64,000 nt of DNA, taken from the NCBI RefSeq assembly GCF_024978135.1, contig NZ_JANTEZ010000003.1, positions 124,001 to 188,000 of the forward strand, written 5' to 3'. Numbering within the stretch: the stretch's first letter is position 1; the number at the start of each line of letters is the position of its first letter. The notes beneath the pieces are model-generated. The model worked only from the letters and a program-made list of their open reading frames with translations. It made no database searches and was not told the DNA's origin. The position numbers and the translations under genes are program-made. Origin of the DNA: Herbiconiux gentiana (lineage in GTDB: Bacteria > Actinomycetota > Actinomycetes > Actinomycetales > Microbacteriaceae). Shown in pieces: positions 42,523 to 51,384 of the stretch.

Positions 42523-43194
42523 TCAATACCAGTTGTAGTCCTCGGAGTGCGCCCAGGCCTCGCACGGGGTGCCGTAGCTGCCCGCGATGTAGCGCAGGCC
42601 CCAGTCGATCTGCACGTTCGGGTCGCTCTCCCAACCCGGCCCCATCTTGGAGCCGGGCAGCGCCTGGGGGATGCCGTGGGCGCCCGAGGAGGCGTTGTGG
42701 GCCTCGGGGTTCCAGCCGGACTCACGGTTCCACAGCGCCAGCAGGTAGTAATAGTTCTGCTCGCCCCAGCCGTAGCCCATGACGGCCTGGTACGCGATGT
42801 CCTGCAGCGAACCCGCGGCGGGCGGGCCGGGGGTGGGCACCACGTTGGCCTCGCAGCCGGCCGAGGAGGCGGGGGCCGCCGACCCGCCCTCGTCCTCACC
42901 CGACGCGGGCGCGGGGGCAGCGACGACCGCGGGAACCGGCACCGGCTCAGGGGCCGGCGGGTCTTTCACGGTGTAGCCGTCGCGGGCGATCGCGGTCGAC
43001 TTCCCGCTCGCGGTGAGCGACTGACCGGCGACGGATGCGCTGGTCACCTCGGGCCCGAAGGTGCCGGTGGGCTGCGCCTCGGCCGAGTGCGCGTTGACGG
43101 CGAAGAGCAGCACGAACGAGGCGGCGACTCCGAAGGCGAGCGCTTTCACCCCGGCGTGCACGACGGGGTTCGGGGAGGACTGACGAAGCGCCAT
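42523..43194 (-). CDS. Secreted SLT-domain (lytic transglycosylase-like) protein, paralogue 2
   Basis: This 223-residue protein has an N-terminal hydrophobic signal (about residues 17-40) and a linker with RDGYTVKDPP followed by a Pro/Ala/Val-rich stretch. A C-terminal SLT-type domain follows (ALWNRESGWNPEAHN with the likely catalytic Glu, GAHGIPQALPGSKMG, then NVQIDWGLRYIAGSYG), ending in NWY. This is the small secreted SLT type seen in aggregation-promoting-factor-like and Rpf-like actinobacterial proteins, presumed to act on peptidoglycan. Two cysteines (in SAGCEAN and GTPCEAW) could form a disulfide. It starts 4 bases after the stop of paralogue 1 and is clearly a tandem duplicate. Confidence 0.87.
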   Translation of the reverse strand: MALRQSSPNPVVHAGVKALAFGVAASFVLLFAVNAHSAEAQPTGTFGPEVTSASVAGQSLTASGKSTAIARDGYTVKDPPAPEPVPVPAVVAAPAPASGEDEGGSAAPASSAGCEANVVPTPGPPAAGSLQDIAYQAVMGYGWGEQNYYYLLALWNRESGWNPEAHNASSGAHGIPQALPGSKMGPGWESDPNVQIDWGLRYIAGSYGTPCEAWAHSEDYNWY

Positions 43195-43198
43195 GGGA

Positions 43199-43924
43199 TC
43201 AGTACCAGTGGTTCGCGTCGGAGTGGGCGAGGGCGGAGGCCGGGTCGCCGTAGCGGCCCTGGATGTAGTTCAGGCCCCAGGTGATCTGCGTGGCCGGGTT
43301 GGTGAGCCAGTCGGCGCCGGCCGAGGCCATCTTCGACCCCGGGAGGGCCTGCGGGATGCCATAGGCGCAGCTGGAGGCGTTCAGCGCGTTGACGCGCCAG
43401 CCCGACTCCCGGCTCCAGAGGGCGATCAGGGCGTCGTACTGCGCCCCCGTCCAGCCGCGGGCGGCCGCGAGCTCGAGGGCGACCGCCTGAGCGGTGGCGG
43501 GGTCGGCGACCGCCGCGTTCGGGTCGGGGCAGCCGCTGTCGGAGCTCGTGGACTTCTCGACCGGCGACGGCGCGGCCACGATGACGGGCGGCGGCGGGGG
43601 CGGCGGGTCTTTCACGGTGTAGCCGTCGCGCACGAGCGCGGTGGCCGCCGAGGCGGAGACCTCGAGGTTCTGCACCCCGACACTGCCCTCGTCGAACTCC
43701 CCCGAGAACGACGCCGTCGCCGACGACGCCCCGATGTTCGGGGCCACGACGGTGACGAACGCGCAGGCCGTCACGGCGGCGAGACCGGCCAGCTGCAGCG
43801 CGAGCCGACCCGTGCGCCGCGCGGGCGTGCGGGGCGCCACGGATGCGCGCTCGGAGGTTCGCTCGACGGCGCCGGGAGAGCGGGTGACTCTCGGGCGGTC
43901 GTCGTTCTGGGAGTGCTTGGCCAC
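43199..43924 (-). CDS. Secreted SLT-domain (lytic transglycosylase-like) protein, paralogue 1
   Basis: This 241-residue paralogue of the gene at 42523 has the same layout: signal segment (about residues 40-62), RDGYTVKDPPPPPPP linker and an SLT domain (ALWSRESGWRVNALN, YGIPQALPGSKM, QITWGLNYIQGRYG) ending in HWY. It has a longer, charged N-terminus. The predicted catalytic Glu is in SRESGW. The start is GTG at 43924, with TAAAAT 10 bases upstream. Both copies probably remodel peptidoglycan at the cell surface, possibly with different partners because their linkers differ. Confidence 0.87.
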   Translation of the reverse strand: MAKHSQNDDRPRVTRSPGAVERTSERASVAPRTPARRTGRLALQLAGLAAVTACAFVTVVAPNIGASSATASFSGEFDEGSVGVQNLEVSASAATALVRDGYTVKDPPPPPPPVIVAAPSPVEKSTSSDSGCPDPNAAVADPATAQAVALELAAARGWTGAQYDALIALWSRESGWRVNALNASSCAYGIPQALPGSKMASAGADWLTNPATQITWGLNYIQGRYGDPASALAHSDANHWY

Positions 43925-43934
43925 GATTCGTCCG

Positions 43935-43940
43935 ATTTTA
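43935..43940 (-). promoter_or_regulatory. Predicted -10 of the SLT gene pair
   Basis: TAAAAT on the minus strand lies 10 bases before the GTG start at 43924, in an unusually A/T-rich patch. Confidence 0.45.
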
Positions 43941-43946
43941 GCCCAT

Positions 43947-43975
43947 CGGGCCGGAGACTCCTAAGCTCCGGCCCG
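43947..43975. terminator. Hairpin spanning the stop of the ABC ATPase gene
   Basis: Perfect 10-bp arms, CGGGCCGGAG (43947-43956) and CTCCGGCCCG (43966-43975). The 9-base loop contains the TAG stop. There is no U-tract; it may stabilise or end the ABC operon message before the SLT promoter. Confidence 0.45.
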
Positions 43976-45718
43976 AAGTGCGGCCAGCACCGTGCGCCGT
44001 TCGGCCTGTTCGACCGGGTCGGGCACGGGCAGCGAGGCGATCAGCCGGCGGGTGTACTCGTGCTGCGGGTCGTCGAGCACCTGCGCCCCGGTCCCCTCCT
44101 CCACGAGCTCGCCGTGGTAGAGCACCGCGATGCGGTCGGCCAGCAGATCGACCACCGCGAGGTCGTGGCTGATGAACAGGGCCGCGAAGCCGAATTCCCG
44201 CTGCAGCTCGGCGAACAGCTCGAGCACGCGCGCCTGCACCGAGACGTCGAGCGCCGAGGTGGGCTCATCGGCGATCAGCAGCTTCGGCTCGAGCGCGAGC
44301 GCCCGGGCGAGACTCGCGCGCTGGCGCTGACCGCCGCTCAGCTCGTGCGGGAAGCGGTCGCCGTAGCTCTTCGGCAGCTGCACGGCCTCGAGCAGCTCGT
44401 CGACCCGCGCCCGCGCCCCGGACGGGCTCGTCGCCCGGCCGTGGATGATCAGCGGCTCGGCCACCGCGTCGGCGATGCTGAGCAGCGGGTTGAAGCTCGC
44501 CGCCGGGTCCTGGAAGACGAAGCCGATGTCGGCGCGCAGCGGTTTGAAGCGCCGCTCCGAGAAGCCGACCATCTCGAAGTCGAGCACCTTCAGCGAGCCA
44601 CCGGTCGCCCGCGTGAGCCCGCCGATGGCGCGGCCGATCGTGGTCTTGCCCGATCCGCTCTCGCCGACGAGCCCCAGCACCTCGCCGGGTGCGATCGCGA
44701 ACGAGACGCCCTGAACGGCCCGGAACCCCTTGCGCCCGAGGCGACCCGGGTACTCGATCACGAGGTCCTTGGCCTCGACCACCGCGTTCTCGACGCGGCC
44801 GGCGGATGCGCGCTCGGCGCTCTCCCCGGCCCGCAGCGCCGCCCGGCTCTCGGTGTGCGCCCGACCCTGCCCGATGCGGGGCACCGAGCCCAGCAGCTTC
44901 TTGGTGTACTCGGCCTGCGGCGCGGAGAACAGCGTCTGCGCATCCGCCTCTTCGACGACCCGGCCCTGGTACATCACCACGACCCGGTCGGCGAGGTCGG
45001 CGACGACACCCATGTTGTGGGTGATCAGCACGATCGCCGTGCCGAACTCGTCGCGCAGGCGCCGCAGCAGGTCGAGGATCTCGGCCTGCACGGTGACGTC
45101 GAGCGCCGTCGTGGGCTCGTCGGCGACGATCAGCCCGGGGTTCATCACGAGGGCCGCGGCGATCACGACGCGCTGCTTCTGGCCGCCCGAGAACTGGTGC
45201 GGGTAGTAGTCGACCCGGGTCTCGGGGTCGGGGATGCCGACCTTGCGGAGGATCTCGACCGCCTGCGCCTTGGCCTCGGCGCGGGAGATGCGGCCGTGGG
45301 CGCGCAGGCCCTCCGCGATCTGCCAGCCCACCGTGTAGACCGGGTTCAGCGCGGTCGAGGGCTCCTGGAACACCATGGCGACGTCGGTGCCGCGCACCTC
45401 GCGCAGCTCGCGCCTGGACAGCGCCACGACGTCGGAGCGCCCGGTGCCCGCCCGGTTCGACAGCAGCACGGCCCCGTTGACGGTGGCGGTGCCGGGCAGG
45501 AGCCCGAGGATCGACTTCGCGGTCACGGTCTTGCCGCTGCCGCTCTCGCCGACGATGGCGACGATCTCGCCCTTCTGCACCGTGAGGCTGACGTCGTCGA
45601 CGGCCTTCACGGCCCCGGCGTCGGTCGCGAACGAGATGCCGAGACGGTCGATGTCGACGACCGCGTCGCCGACGGCTCCCGCGCCGGTGCCCGGTGAGGC
45701 GGGGGTGGTGGCGGTCAT
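43961..45718 (-). CDS. Fused peptide ABC transporter ATPase (DppD-DppF type)
   Basis: This 585-residue protein contains two full ABC domains in tandem. Each has a Walker A of the form GESGSGKT and a signature: SGGQKQRV in the first (about residues 30-270), SGGQRQRA in the second (about 315-560). Walker B regions are LIVADEPT and LLIADEPT. It powers the oligopeptide/dipeptide-type importer encoded just upstream. Single-chain fusions of the two ATPases are common in actinobacteria. The ATG at 45718 overlaps the permease stop (ATGA). It is the last gene of the operon. Confidence 0.94.
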   Translation of the reverse strand: MTATTPASPGTGAGAVGDAVVDIDRLGISFATDAGAVKAVDDVSLTVQKGEIVAIVGESGSGKTVTAKSILGLLPGTATVNGAVLLSNRAGTGRSDVVALSRRELREVRGTDVAMVFQEPSTALNPVYTVGWQIAEGLRAHGRISRAEAKAQAVEILRKVGIPDPETRVDYYPHQFSGGQKQRVVIAAALVMNPGLIVADEPTTALDVTVQAEILDLLRRLRDEFGTAIVLITHNMGVVADLADRVVVMYQGRVVEEADAQTLFSAPQAEYTKKLLGSVPRIGQGRAHTESRAALRAGESAERASAGRVENAVVEAKDLVIEYPGRLGRKGFRAVQGVSFAIAPGEVLGLVGESGSGKTTIGRAIGGLTRATGGSLKVLDFEMVGFSERRFKPLRADIGFVFQDPAASFNPLLSIADAVAEPLIIHGRATSPSGARARVDELLEAVQLPKSYGDRFPHELSGGQRQRASLARALALEPKLLIADEPTSALDVSVQARVLELFAELQREFGFAALFISHDLAVVDLLADRIAVLYHGELVEEGTGAQVLDDPQHEYTRRLIASLPVPDPVEQAERRTVLAALRAGA

Positions 45719-46746
45719 GCGTTCTCCTCGCGGATCTCGACGTCGGAGGGCAGGGTCTGGTCGACGGCGGTGAGCGACACGGCACCCGCCTTCGCCTTCA
45801 CGCGCTTGCGGCCGCGCAGGCGCGGGTCGGCCAGGTCGTTCAGGCTCTCGCCGACGAGGGTGATGCCGAGCACCGAGAGCACGATGGCGAGCCCCGGGTA
45901 CAGCGCCGTCCACCAGATGCCGCTGGTGACGTCGGAAAGCGCCTTGTTCAGGTCGTAGCCCCACTCGGCCGCCGCCGAGGGCTCGATGCCGAAGCCCAGG
46001 AAGCCGAGGCCCGCGAGCGTGAGCACCGCCTCCGACGCGTTCAGCGTGAAGATGATCGGCAGGGTGCGGGTCGCGTTCCGCAGCACGTGCCGGAACATGA
46101 TGCGCGAGGTCGACGCCCCGAGCATCTTCGCCGACTCGACGTAGGGCTCCGCCTTGATGCGGATGGTCTCGGCGCGGATCACCCGGTAGTACTGCGGGAT
46201 GAACACGACGGTGATCGACAGCGCCGCCGCCAGAATTCCTCCCCACAGACTCGATTGCCCGCCTGAGATCACGATCGACAGCACGATCGCGAGCAGCAGC
46301 GACGGGAACGCGTAGATGGCGTCGCCGATGACGACGAGCACCCGGTCGAGCCAGCCGCCGATGTAGCCCGAGACGAGACCGAGCAGGATGCCGGCGACGA
46401 TCGAGAACACAACGGCGAGCACGATCACGAGCACGGCGGTCTGGGCGCCCCAGATCACGCGCGAGAACACGTCGTAGCCGCCGACGGTGGTGCCCATGAT
46501 GTGCGCGGCGCTCGGCGGCTGCTGGGCGCCGAAGGAGCCCTGGGCGTCGCGCAGCTGGGCGAAGCCGTAGGGCGCGATCAGCGGCGCGAAGACGGCCACC
46601 AGCACGAACAGGCCCGTGATGCTCAGGCCCGCGATCAGCATGCCGCGCTGCAGCCCCACGCTCTGGCGGAGCTGCTTCACCACGGGCATCCGCCCCAGCA
46701 GGCTGTTCTTCACGGGCGGCACGGAGGCGATGACGTCGCTCGTCAT
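45715..46746 (-). CDS. Peptide ABC transporter permease (DppC type)
   Basis: This 343-residue inner-membrane subunit has about six membrane segments. The N-terminal OppC_N-type segment (GLQRGMLIAGLSITGLFVL) is followed by the binding-protein-dependent transport domain. The EAA-loop sequence is visible around YVESAKMLGASTSRIMFRHV. It pairs with the DppB-type subunit, which ends 2 bases upstream. The stop overlaps the fused ATPase gene by 4 bases. The ATG at 46746 is chosen because conserved sequence starts soon after; the frame extending to 47865 is antisense-type shadow. Confidence 0.93.
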   Translation of the reverse strand: MTSDVIASVPPVKNSLLGRMPVVKQLRQSVGLQRGMLIAGLSITGLFVLVAVFAPLIAPYGFAQLRDAQGSFGAQQPPSAAHIMGTTVGGYDVFSRVIWGAQTAVLVIVLAVVFSIVAGILLGLVSGYIGGWLDRVLVVIGDAIYAFPSLLLAIVLSIVISGGQSSLWGGILAAALSITVVFIPQYYRVIRAETIRIKAEPYVESAKMLGASTSRIMFRHVLRNATRTLPIIFTLNASEAVLTLAGLGFLGFGIEPSAAAEWGYDLNKALSDVTSGIWWTALYPGLAIVLSVLGITLVGESLNDLADPRLRGRKRVKAKAGAVSLTAVDQTLPSDVEIREENA

Positions 46747-46748
46747 GA

Positions 46749-47834
46749 TCAGTACCTCACTCTCGGGTCGATCAGCGCCGCGATCACGTCGACGACGAAG
46801 TTGGTGACGGCGACGAACACGGCCAGCAGCGCCACGATGCCCTGCACGGCCACGAAGTCGCGCGCGGCCAGATAGGCGGCCAGCTGGAAGCCGAGGCCCT
46901 TCCACTCGAAGGTCGTCTCGGTGAGCACGGCCCCGCCGAGCAGCAGGGCGATCTGCAGGCCGATCACCGTGATGATCGGGATGAGCGCCGGCTTGTAGGC
47001 GTGCTTGCGCACGAGCCGGAACTCGCTCACGCCGCGCGAGCGGGCCGCGTCGACGTAGTCGGTGCCGAGCGTTCCGATGACGTTCGTGCGCACCAGGCGG
47101 AGGAACACGCCGGCGGTGAGCAGGCCGAGGGCGATGCCCGGCAGCACGGCGTGCGAGAGCACGTCGCCGATGGCGGTGGAGTTGCCCAGCATGATGGCGT
47201 CGATGAGGTAGATGCCGGTCTTGTTCGGCAGCGTCTGCATCGACAGCTCGGTGCGGGTCGAGGCCCGTCCGGCGACCGGCAGCCACTGCAGCCAGACCGA
47301 GAACACGAGCTTCAGCAGCAGGCCGGCGAAGAACACCGGGGTCGCGTAGCAGAGGATGGCGAAGATGCGCAGGACAGCATCCGGAACCCGGTCGCGCAGG
47401 GAGGCGGCCAGCATGCCGAGCGGGATGCCCACGATGAAGGCGACGATGAGGGCGTAGAACGCGAGCTCGAGGGTGGCGCCGCCGTAGGTGAGCAGCACCT
47501 CGGTGACCGGGCGGTTGTCGGAGATCGTGTTGCCGAAGTTGCCGGTGAAGACCTGGCCGAGGTACTCGAAGTACTGCACCAGCACGGGCCGGTCGTAGCC
47601 GGCGGCATGGATGCGCTCCTGGAGCTGCTCGGCGGTGAGCCGGCCGCCCTGGGCCGCGGTGATCGGGTCGCCGATGGTGCGCATCAGCAGGAACACCAGG
47701 GTGACCAGGATGAAGATGGTGGGGAAGATCAGCAGGAAGCGGATCAGCAGGTACCTGCCGAGCCCTCCGCCCGCGCTCTTGGGCTTGGGAGCGACCACCG
47801 ACGGTGCGTCGGTCGGAAGCAGACTTGTCGTCAT
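46749..47834 (-). CDS. Peptide ABC transporter permease (DppB type)
   Basis: This 361-residue permease has the N-terminal segment YLLIRFLLIFPTIFILVTLVF and GNFGNTISDNRPV typical of DppB/OppB. The EAA loop is near YVDAARSRGVSEFRLVRKHA. I choose the ATG at 47834; a TTG three codons upstream (47843) is possible, and neither has a strong ribosome site. It is preceded by a hairpin that separates it from the binding-protein gene, so its expression may be set lower than that of the binding protein. Substrate class (peptides) is inferred from family. Confidence 0.92.
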   Translation of the reverse strand: MTTSLLPTDAPSVVAPKPKSAGGGLGRYLLIRFLLIFPTIFILVTLVFLLMRTIGDPITAAQGGRLTAEQLQERIHAAGYDRPVLVQYFEYLGQVFTGNFGNTISDNRPVTEVLLTYGGATLELAFYALIVAFIVGIPLGMLAASLRDRVPDAVLRIFAILCYATPVFFAGLLLKLVFSVWLQWLPVAGRASTRTELSMQTLPNKTGIYLIDAIMLGNSTAIGDVLSHAVLPGIALGLLTAGVFLRLVRTNVIGTLGTDYVDAARSRGVSEFRLVRKHAYKPALIPIITVIGLQIALLLGGAVLTETTFEWKGLGFQLAAYLAARDFVAVQGIVALLAVFVAVTNFVVDVIAALIDPRVRY

Positions 47835-47860
47835 CGTTGCCAATCAGTCGGAGCCGGTGG

Positions 47861-47900
47861 CGCACGAGGGGCGACCGGCAGAACCGGTCGCCCCTGTGCG
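47861..47900. promoter_or_regulatory. Intra-operon hairpin between binding-protein and permease genes
   Basis: A 17-bp stem with one bulge: CGCAC-g-AGGGGCGACCGG (47861-47878), loop CAGAA, CCGGTCGCCCCT-GTGCG (47884-47900). There is no U-run after it on the minus strand, so attenuation or mRNA stabilisation is more likely than full termination. Confidence 0.55.
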
Positions 47901-47934
47901 ATGGGCCAGGGAGTACCCTAACCCGTCGTGCGGA

Positions 47935-49566
47935 CTATCCCTTGGTGAGGGGTGCGTAGCGGAACTTGAACGAGGCGTCGAGCGTGACGCCGTCGACGTC
48001 GGTGCCGGCGACGGCGACCTGGGCGCCCTGCAGGTAGGGCACGGTCGACAGGTCGACGGCTTCCTTGGCCTGGATCTCCTCGATGATCGACTGACGCTCG
48101 GCGGCGTCGGGGGTGGACGCCTGCTTCAGGATCAGGTCGTTCACCTCCTTGTTGTCGTAGTGGTTGCCGAGGAAGTTCTCGGTGAGGAAGAACGGCGTCA
48201 GGTAGTTGTCGGCGTCTGAGTAGTCGGGGAACCAGCCCAGCTGGTACGCCGGGTACAGGTCGGCCGTGCGGTCCTTCGCGTACTGCACCCACTCGGTCGA
48301 CTGCAGGTTCACCGTGAACAGGCCCGACGACTCGAGCTGGTCCTTGATGAGCGCGTACTCGTCACCCGAGGAGGGGCCGTAGTGGTCGGGGCTGTACTGC
48401 AGGTTCAGCTCGACCGGGCCGGTGACGCCGGCGGCCTCGAGGGTCGCCTTGGCCTTGTCGGCGCTCGGGCCTCCGTTGCCGTCGCCGTAGGTCTCTTTCA
48501 GCACCTCGGTGGCGCCGGTCAGGCCGGCGGGCACGAAGGAGTACAGGGGCGTGTAGGTGCCCTTGTAGACCTGCTCGGCGATCTCGTCGCGATCGATCAG
48601 GTCGGCCACGGCCTGGCGCACGGCGGTCGCCTTGGCGACGTCGGCATCAGCGGTGGTGGCGCCGAACGGCTGCGTGTTGAAGTTGAAGGTGATGTAGCGG
48701 ATCTCTCCACCGGGGCCGTCGTAGACCTTCACCTTGTCGTTGCCCGAGAGGTCGTCGACGTCGGTGGCCGAGAGGCTGCGGAACGCCACGTCGATGTTGC
48801 CCTCCTGCACGTCGAGCTTGAGGTTCGACGAGTCGGCGTAGTACTTCGCCTGCACCGGCGACTCGGCCGCCGGGAGCACACCCTTGTAGCCGTCGAACGG
48901 CACGTAGGAGATCAGATTGTTGAAGTCGTAGCTGTCGATCGAGTACTGACCGGCGAACGCCTTGCCCTCGACGATGTCGGCGTCGGAGGTGATCGAGTCG
49001 GCCGAGAACACGTCCTCGTCGACGATCGGGCCGGCGGGGCTCGACAGGATCTGCGGGAAGACCTGGTCGTCGGGGCTCTTCAGCTTGAACACGACGGTGA
49101 GGTCGTCGGGCGTCTCGACCGAGTCGAGGTTGTAGAGCAGCGACGACGGGCCGTTCGGGTCGGCGATCGCGAGGTCGCGGTCGAAGCTGAACTTCACGTC
49201 GGACGAGGTGAGCTCGTTGCCGTTCGCGAAAGTCAGGCCCTCCTTGAGCTTCACCGTGTACTCGGTGGGCGAGGTGAACTCGGCGCTCTCGGCGATGTCA
49301 GGCTCGACGTCGGGGCTGCCGTAGGGCGTGTTCATGAGGAACGGGAAGACCTGGTTCATCACGGCGAACGAGCCGTTGTCGTACGAGCCGGCCGGGTCGA
49401 GCGTGGTGACCTTGTCGGTCGTGCCGACGATGATGGCGTCGCCGGAGCTCGACGAGTCGCCGCCGGAGCCGGCGCAGCCGGTGAGGGCGAGCGCGAAGGC
49501 GGCGCCGCCGGCGACGAGCGTCAGCGAGCGCCGGGTGAACGTGGATGCGGGCGTCATGTCTCGCAT
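47935..49566 (-). CDS. Peptide ABC transporter substrate-binding lipoprotein (SBP family 5)
   Basis: This 543-residue extracellular solute-binding protein has a lipoprotein signal: a basic start (FTRRS), a hydrophobic core and the lipobox LALTGC with C31 as the lipidated residue. A Gly/Ser linker precedes the mature domain, which begins AIIVGTTDKVTTLDPAGSYD. That is typical of SBP_bac_5 dipeptide/oligopeptide receptors. The start ATG at 49566 has AGGAAGAGG directly upstream. It is the first gene of the importer unit. The 202-base region upstream is less GC-rich than its surroundings and probably holds the promoter; I could not pick one hexamer pair with confidence. Confidence 0.93.
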   Translation of the reverse strand: MRDMTPASTFTRRSLTLVAGGAAFALALTGCAGSGGDSSSSGDAIIVGTTDKVTTLDPAGSYDNGSFAVMNQVFPFLMNTPYGSPDVEPDIAESAEFTSPTEYTVKLKEGLTFANGNELTSSDVKFSFDRDLAIADPNGPSSLLYNLDSVETPDDLTVVFKLKSPDDQVFPQILSSPAGPIVDEDVFSADSITSDADIVEGKAFAGQYSIDSYDFNNLISYVPFDGYKGVLPAAESPVQAKYYADSSNLKLDVQEGNIDVAFRSLSATDVDDLSGNDKVKVYDGPGGEIRYITFNFNTQPFGATTADADVAKATAVRQAVADLIDRDEIAEQVYKGTYTPLYSFVPAGLTGATEVLKETYGDGNGGPSADKAKATLEAAGVTGPVELNLQYSPDHYGPSSGDEYALIKDQLESSGLFTVNLQSTEWVQYAKDRTADLYPAYQLGWFPDYSDADNYLTPFFLTENFLGNHYDNKEVNDLILKQASTPDAAERQSIIEEIQAKEAVDLSTVPYLQGAQVAVAGTDVDGVTLDASFKFRYAPLTKG

Positions 49567-49768
49567 TACCTCTTCCTGATTCGAAGGCGGGCAGGCGCGA
49601 CGATGCGCGTGCTCCCCGCTTGTGCTGTGCACCATAGCTAACACAAAGAACGGGCGCCGCCCAAGCGGGGGCCAGGCCTGAAGAGGTTTCTTTACGCGAT
49701 CGAAATATCGACGGCGATTTCCTCCACCGGATGCTCGATTCGAGCGCGGATTCTGAAGATTCCTGCGC

Positions 49769-50323
49769 TCAGCGCACCGCGAGCATGACGTCGACCACCG
49801 CGTCGAGCACGGTGTCGACCTGCGACTCGCTGTAGCCGCCGCGCCGCGGACGGAAGACCGCGGTGCGCACGTCGGAGACCGCGACGTCGGCTCCCGCCCG
49901 GAAGTACTCGATCAGCTGGGCGGCGAAGGCGTCGACGTCGCGGCGGTCGTAGCCCTGACGCAGGAAGCCGGCGCGGTCGAACTTCTCGCCGTCGGGGCGC
50001 TCCAGCCTCGCGAGGATCTCGGCCGCGCGGCCGCGCGCCTCGGCGAACCAGGCCTCGTCGCCCTGCTGGCGGTAGGCCTGGTCGCGCTCGCGCAGGGCGA
50101 AGGCGTCCTCGAGCCGCTCGAGCGCGGCGTCGACCGCGCGCGGGTCGTAGCCGCCCTTCTCCATGCCGAAGGCCGTCTGACGCACCATCGCGGCCGTCAG
50201 CGTGTACTCACCGGCCTGGTCGCGCTCGTCGTAGGCGACGCGCGCGCGGGTCAGGAAGTCGTCGACCTCGGTCGTGTCGTAGCCGAGGCTCGAACTGCGG
50301 GTGCGGGAAAACGGTGCGCTCAC
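49769..50323 (-). CDS. DivI1A-repeat protein (DivIVA-domain related)
   Basis: This 184-residue protein contains four short DivI1A-type motifs: LGYDTTEVDDFL near the N-terminus, GGYDPRAVDAAL (about residue 58), QGYDRRDVDAFA (about 124) and GGYSESQVDTVL (about 163). In DivIVA-like proteins this motif forms the N-terminal membrane-curvature/lipid-binding element that precedes a coiled coil. Here the motifs recur and no long coiled coil follows. The role is unknown; a link to cell envelope or division is an inference from the motif and from neighbouring cdsA. The start is GTG at 50323. Confidence 0.8.
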   Translation of the reverse strand: MSAPFSRTRSSSLGYDTTEVDDFLTRARVAYDERDQAGEYTLTAAMVRQTAFGMEKGGYDPRAVDAALERLEDAFALRERDQAYRQQGDEAWFAEARGRAAEILARLERPDGEKFDRAGFLRQGYDRRDVDAFAAQLIEYFRAGADVAVSDVRTAVFRPRRGGYSESQVDTVLDAVVDVMLAVR

Positions 50324-50351
50324 GGCTCTATTGTGCCGAACTTCGCCGAGA

Positions 50352-51353
50352 TCACGATCCGAAGATCACCCAGAGCAGGTACGCGGCCGCCGCGGAGGGC
50401 AGGATCGAGTCGAGTCGATCCAGGAATCCGCCGTGCCCGGGGAGCCAGGAGCTCATGTCCTTGATGCCGATGTCGCGCTTCAGCAGCGACTCCGACAGGT
50501 CGCCGACGGTGGCCGTGAAGGTGATCACGGCACCGAACAGCAGACCGAACCACCAGGGCTGGCCGAGCACGAAGATCGACAGCAGCACGCCACCGACGAG
50601 CGCGGCCAGCGCGGCTCCGGCGAGACCCTCCCAGGTCTTCTTCGGACTGATCGTGGGGGCCATCGGGTGCTTGCCGAAGTTCAGGCCGCTGGCGTAGGCG
50701 CCGACGTCGACGAGCACCACCACGACGATGAACGACAGCACCCACCACTGCCCGCCGTCCTGCGCCAGCAAGAGCACCGAGATGCTCGCGAGGAACGAGA
50801 CGTAGACCTGCACGAAGATGCCGGCGCCCAGGTCTTTGAGGAGTCCCCGGGCATCCGGCCTCGCCCCCTGGCTGCGCGGCTGCCGCACCGCCACCTCGAC
50901 CAGTCGCCAGAGGGTGACGAGCAGCATGCCCGCCAGGGCCACGAGCCACTGCCCGGTGGCGCCCCAGTAGTAGGCGGCGGGCACGACCGCCACGCCCGCC
51001 ACGACGGTCGGGATGCGCGCGACGTGCAGCTTCGCCACCCGCAGCGCGGTCGCGAGCTCGAGCGTGCCGAAGGTGACCAGCACCACGGCCAGCACCAGAT
51101 AGAGCTCCTTGATGACCACGAGGCTGACGATCATCACGCCGGCCAGCACCACCCCGATCAGGATGGCCGAGACGAGGTTGCGGCCGGAGCGGGCCGTGAT
51201 CTTCTCGTTGGCCACGTCGAACTGGTCTTTGCGGGCCCGCACCTGCGCCTGGATCTCGGCGCGCGTGAGCGTGCGGGTGCGGCGCACGCGCGGCGTTCGA
51301 CTCGGGCGGGGCTCGTGGCGGCCGGGCTGGGGCCGGCCGGGTTCGTGGCTCAT
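50352..51353 (-). CDS. cdsA: Phosphatidate cytidylyltransferase
   Basis: This 333-residue membrane enzyme makes CDP-diacylglycerol from phosphatidate and CTP, the precursor of all phospholipids. The N-terminal about 55 residues are charged and cytoplasmic. About eight membrane segments follow. The signature is visible as SPKKTWEGLAGA and GDLSESLLKRDIGIKD, then LPGHGGFLDRLDS. The gene lies in the conserved rpsB-tsf-pyrH-frr-cdsA order, 31 bases downstream of frr, and is probably part of the same transcription unit. Confidence 0.95.
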   Translation of the reverse strand: MSHEPGRPQPGRHEPRPSRTPRVRRTRTLTRAEIQAQVRARKDQFDVANEKITARSGRNLVSAILIGVVLAGVMIVSLVVIKELYLVLAVVLVTFGTLELATALRVAKLHVARIPTVVAGVAVVPAAYYWGATGQWLVALAGMLLVTLWRLVEVAVRQPRSQGARPDARGLLKDLGAGIFVQVYVSFLASISVLLLAQDGGQWWVLSFIVVVVLVDVGAYASGLNFGKHPMAPTISPKKTWEGLAGAALAALVGGVLLSIFVLGQPWWFGLLFGAVITFTATVGDLSESLLKRDIGIKDMSSWLPGHGGFLDRLDSILPSAAAAYLLWVIFGS

Positions 51354-51384
51354 CGGAGGGCCGTCGGTGTCAGACCTGTCGAGG

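Noticed and set aside
40082-42538. An 818-codon plus-strand frame
   Set aside because: It is the antisense shadow of the antiporter gene, which has clear CPA1 motifs.
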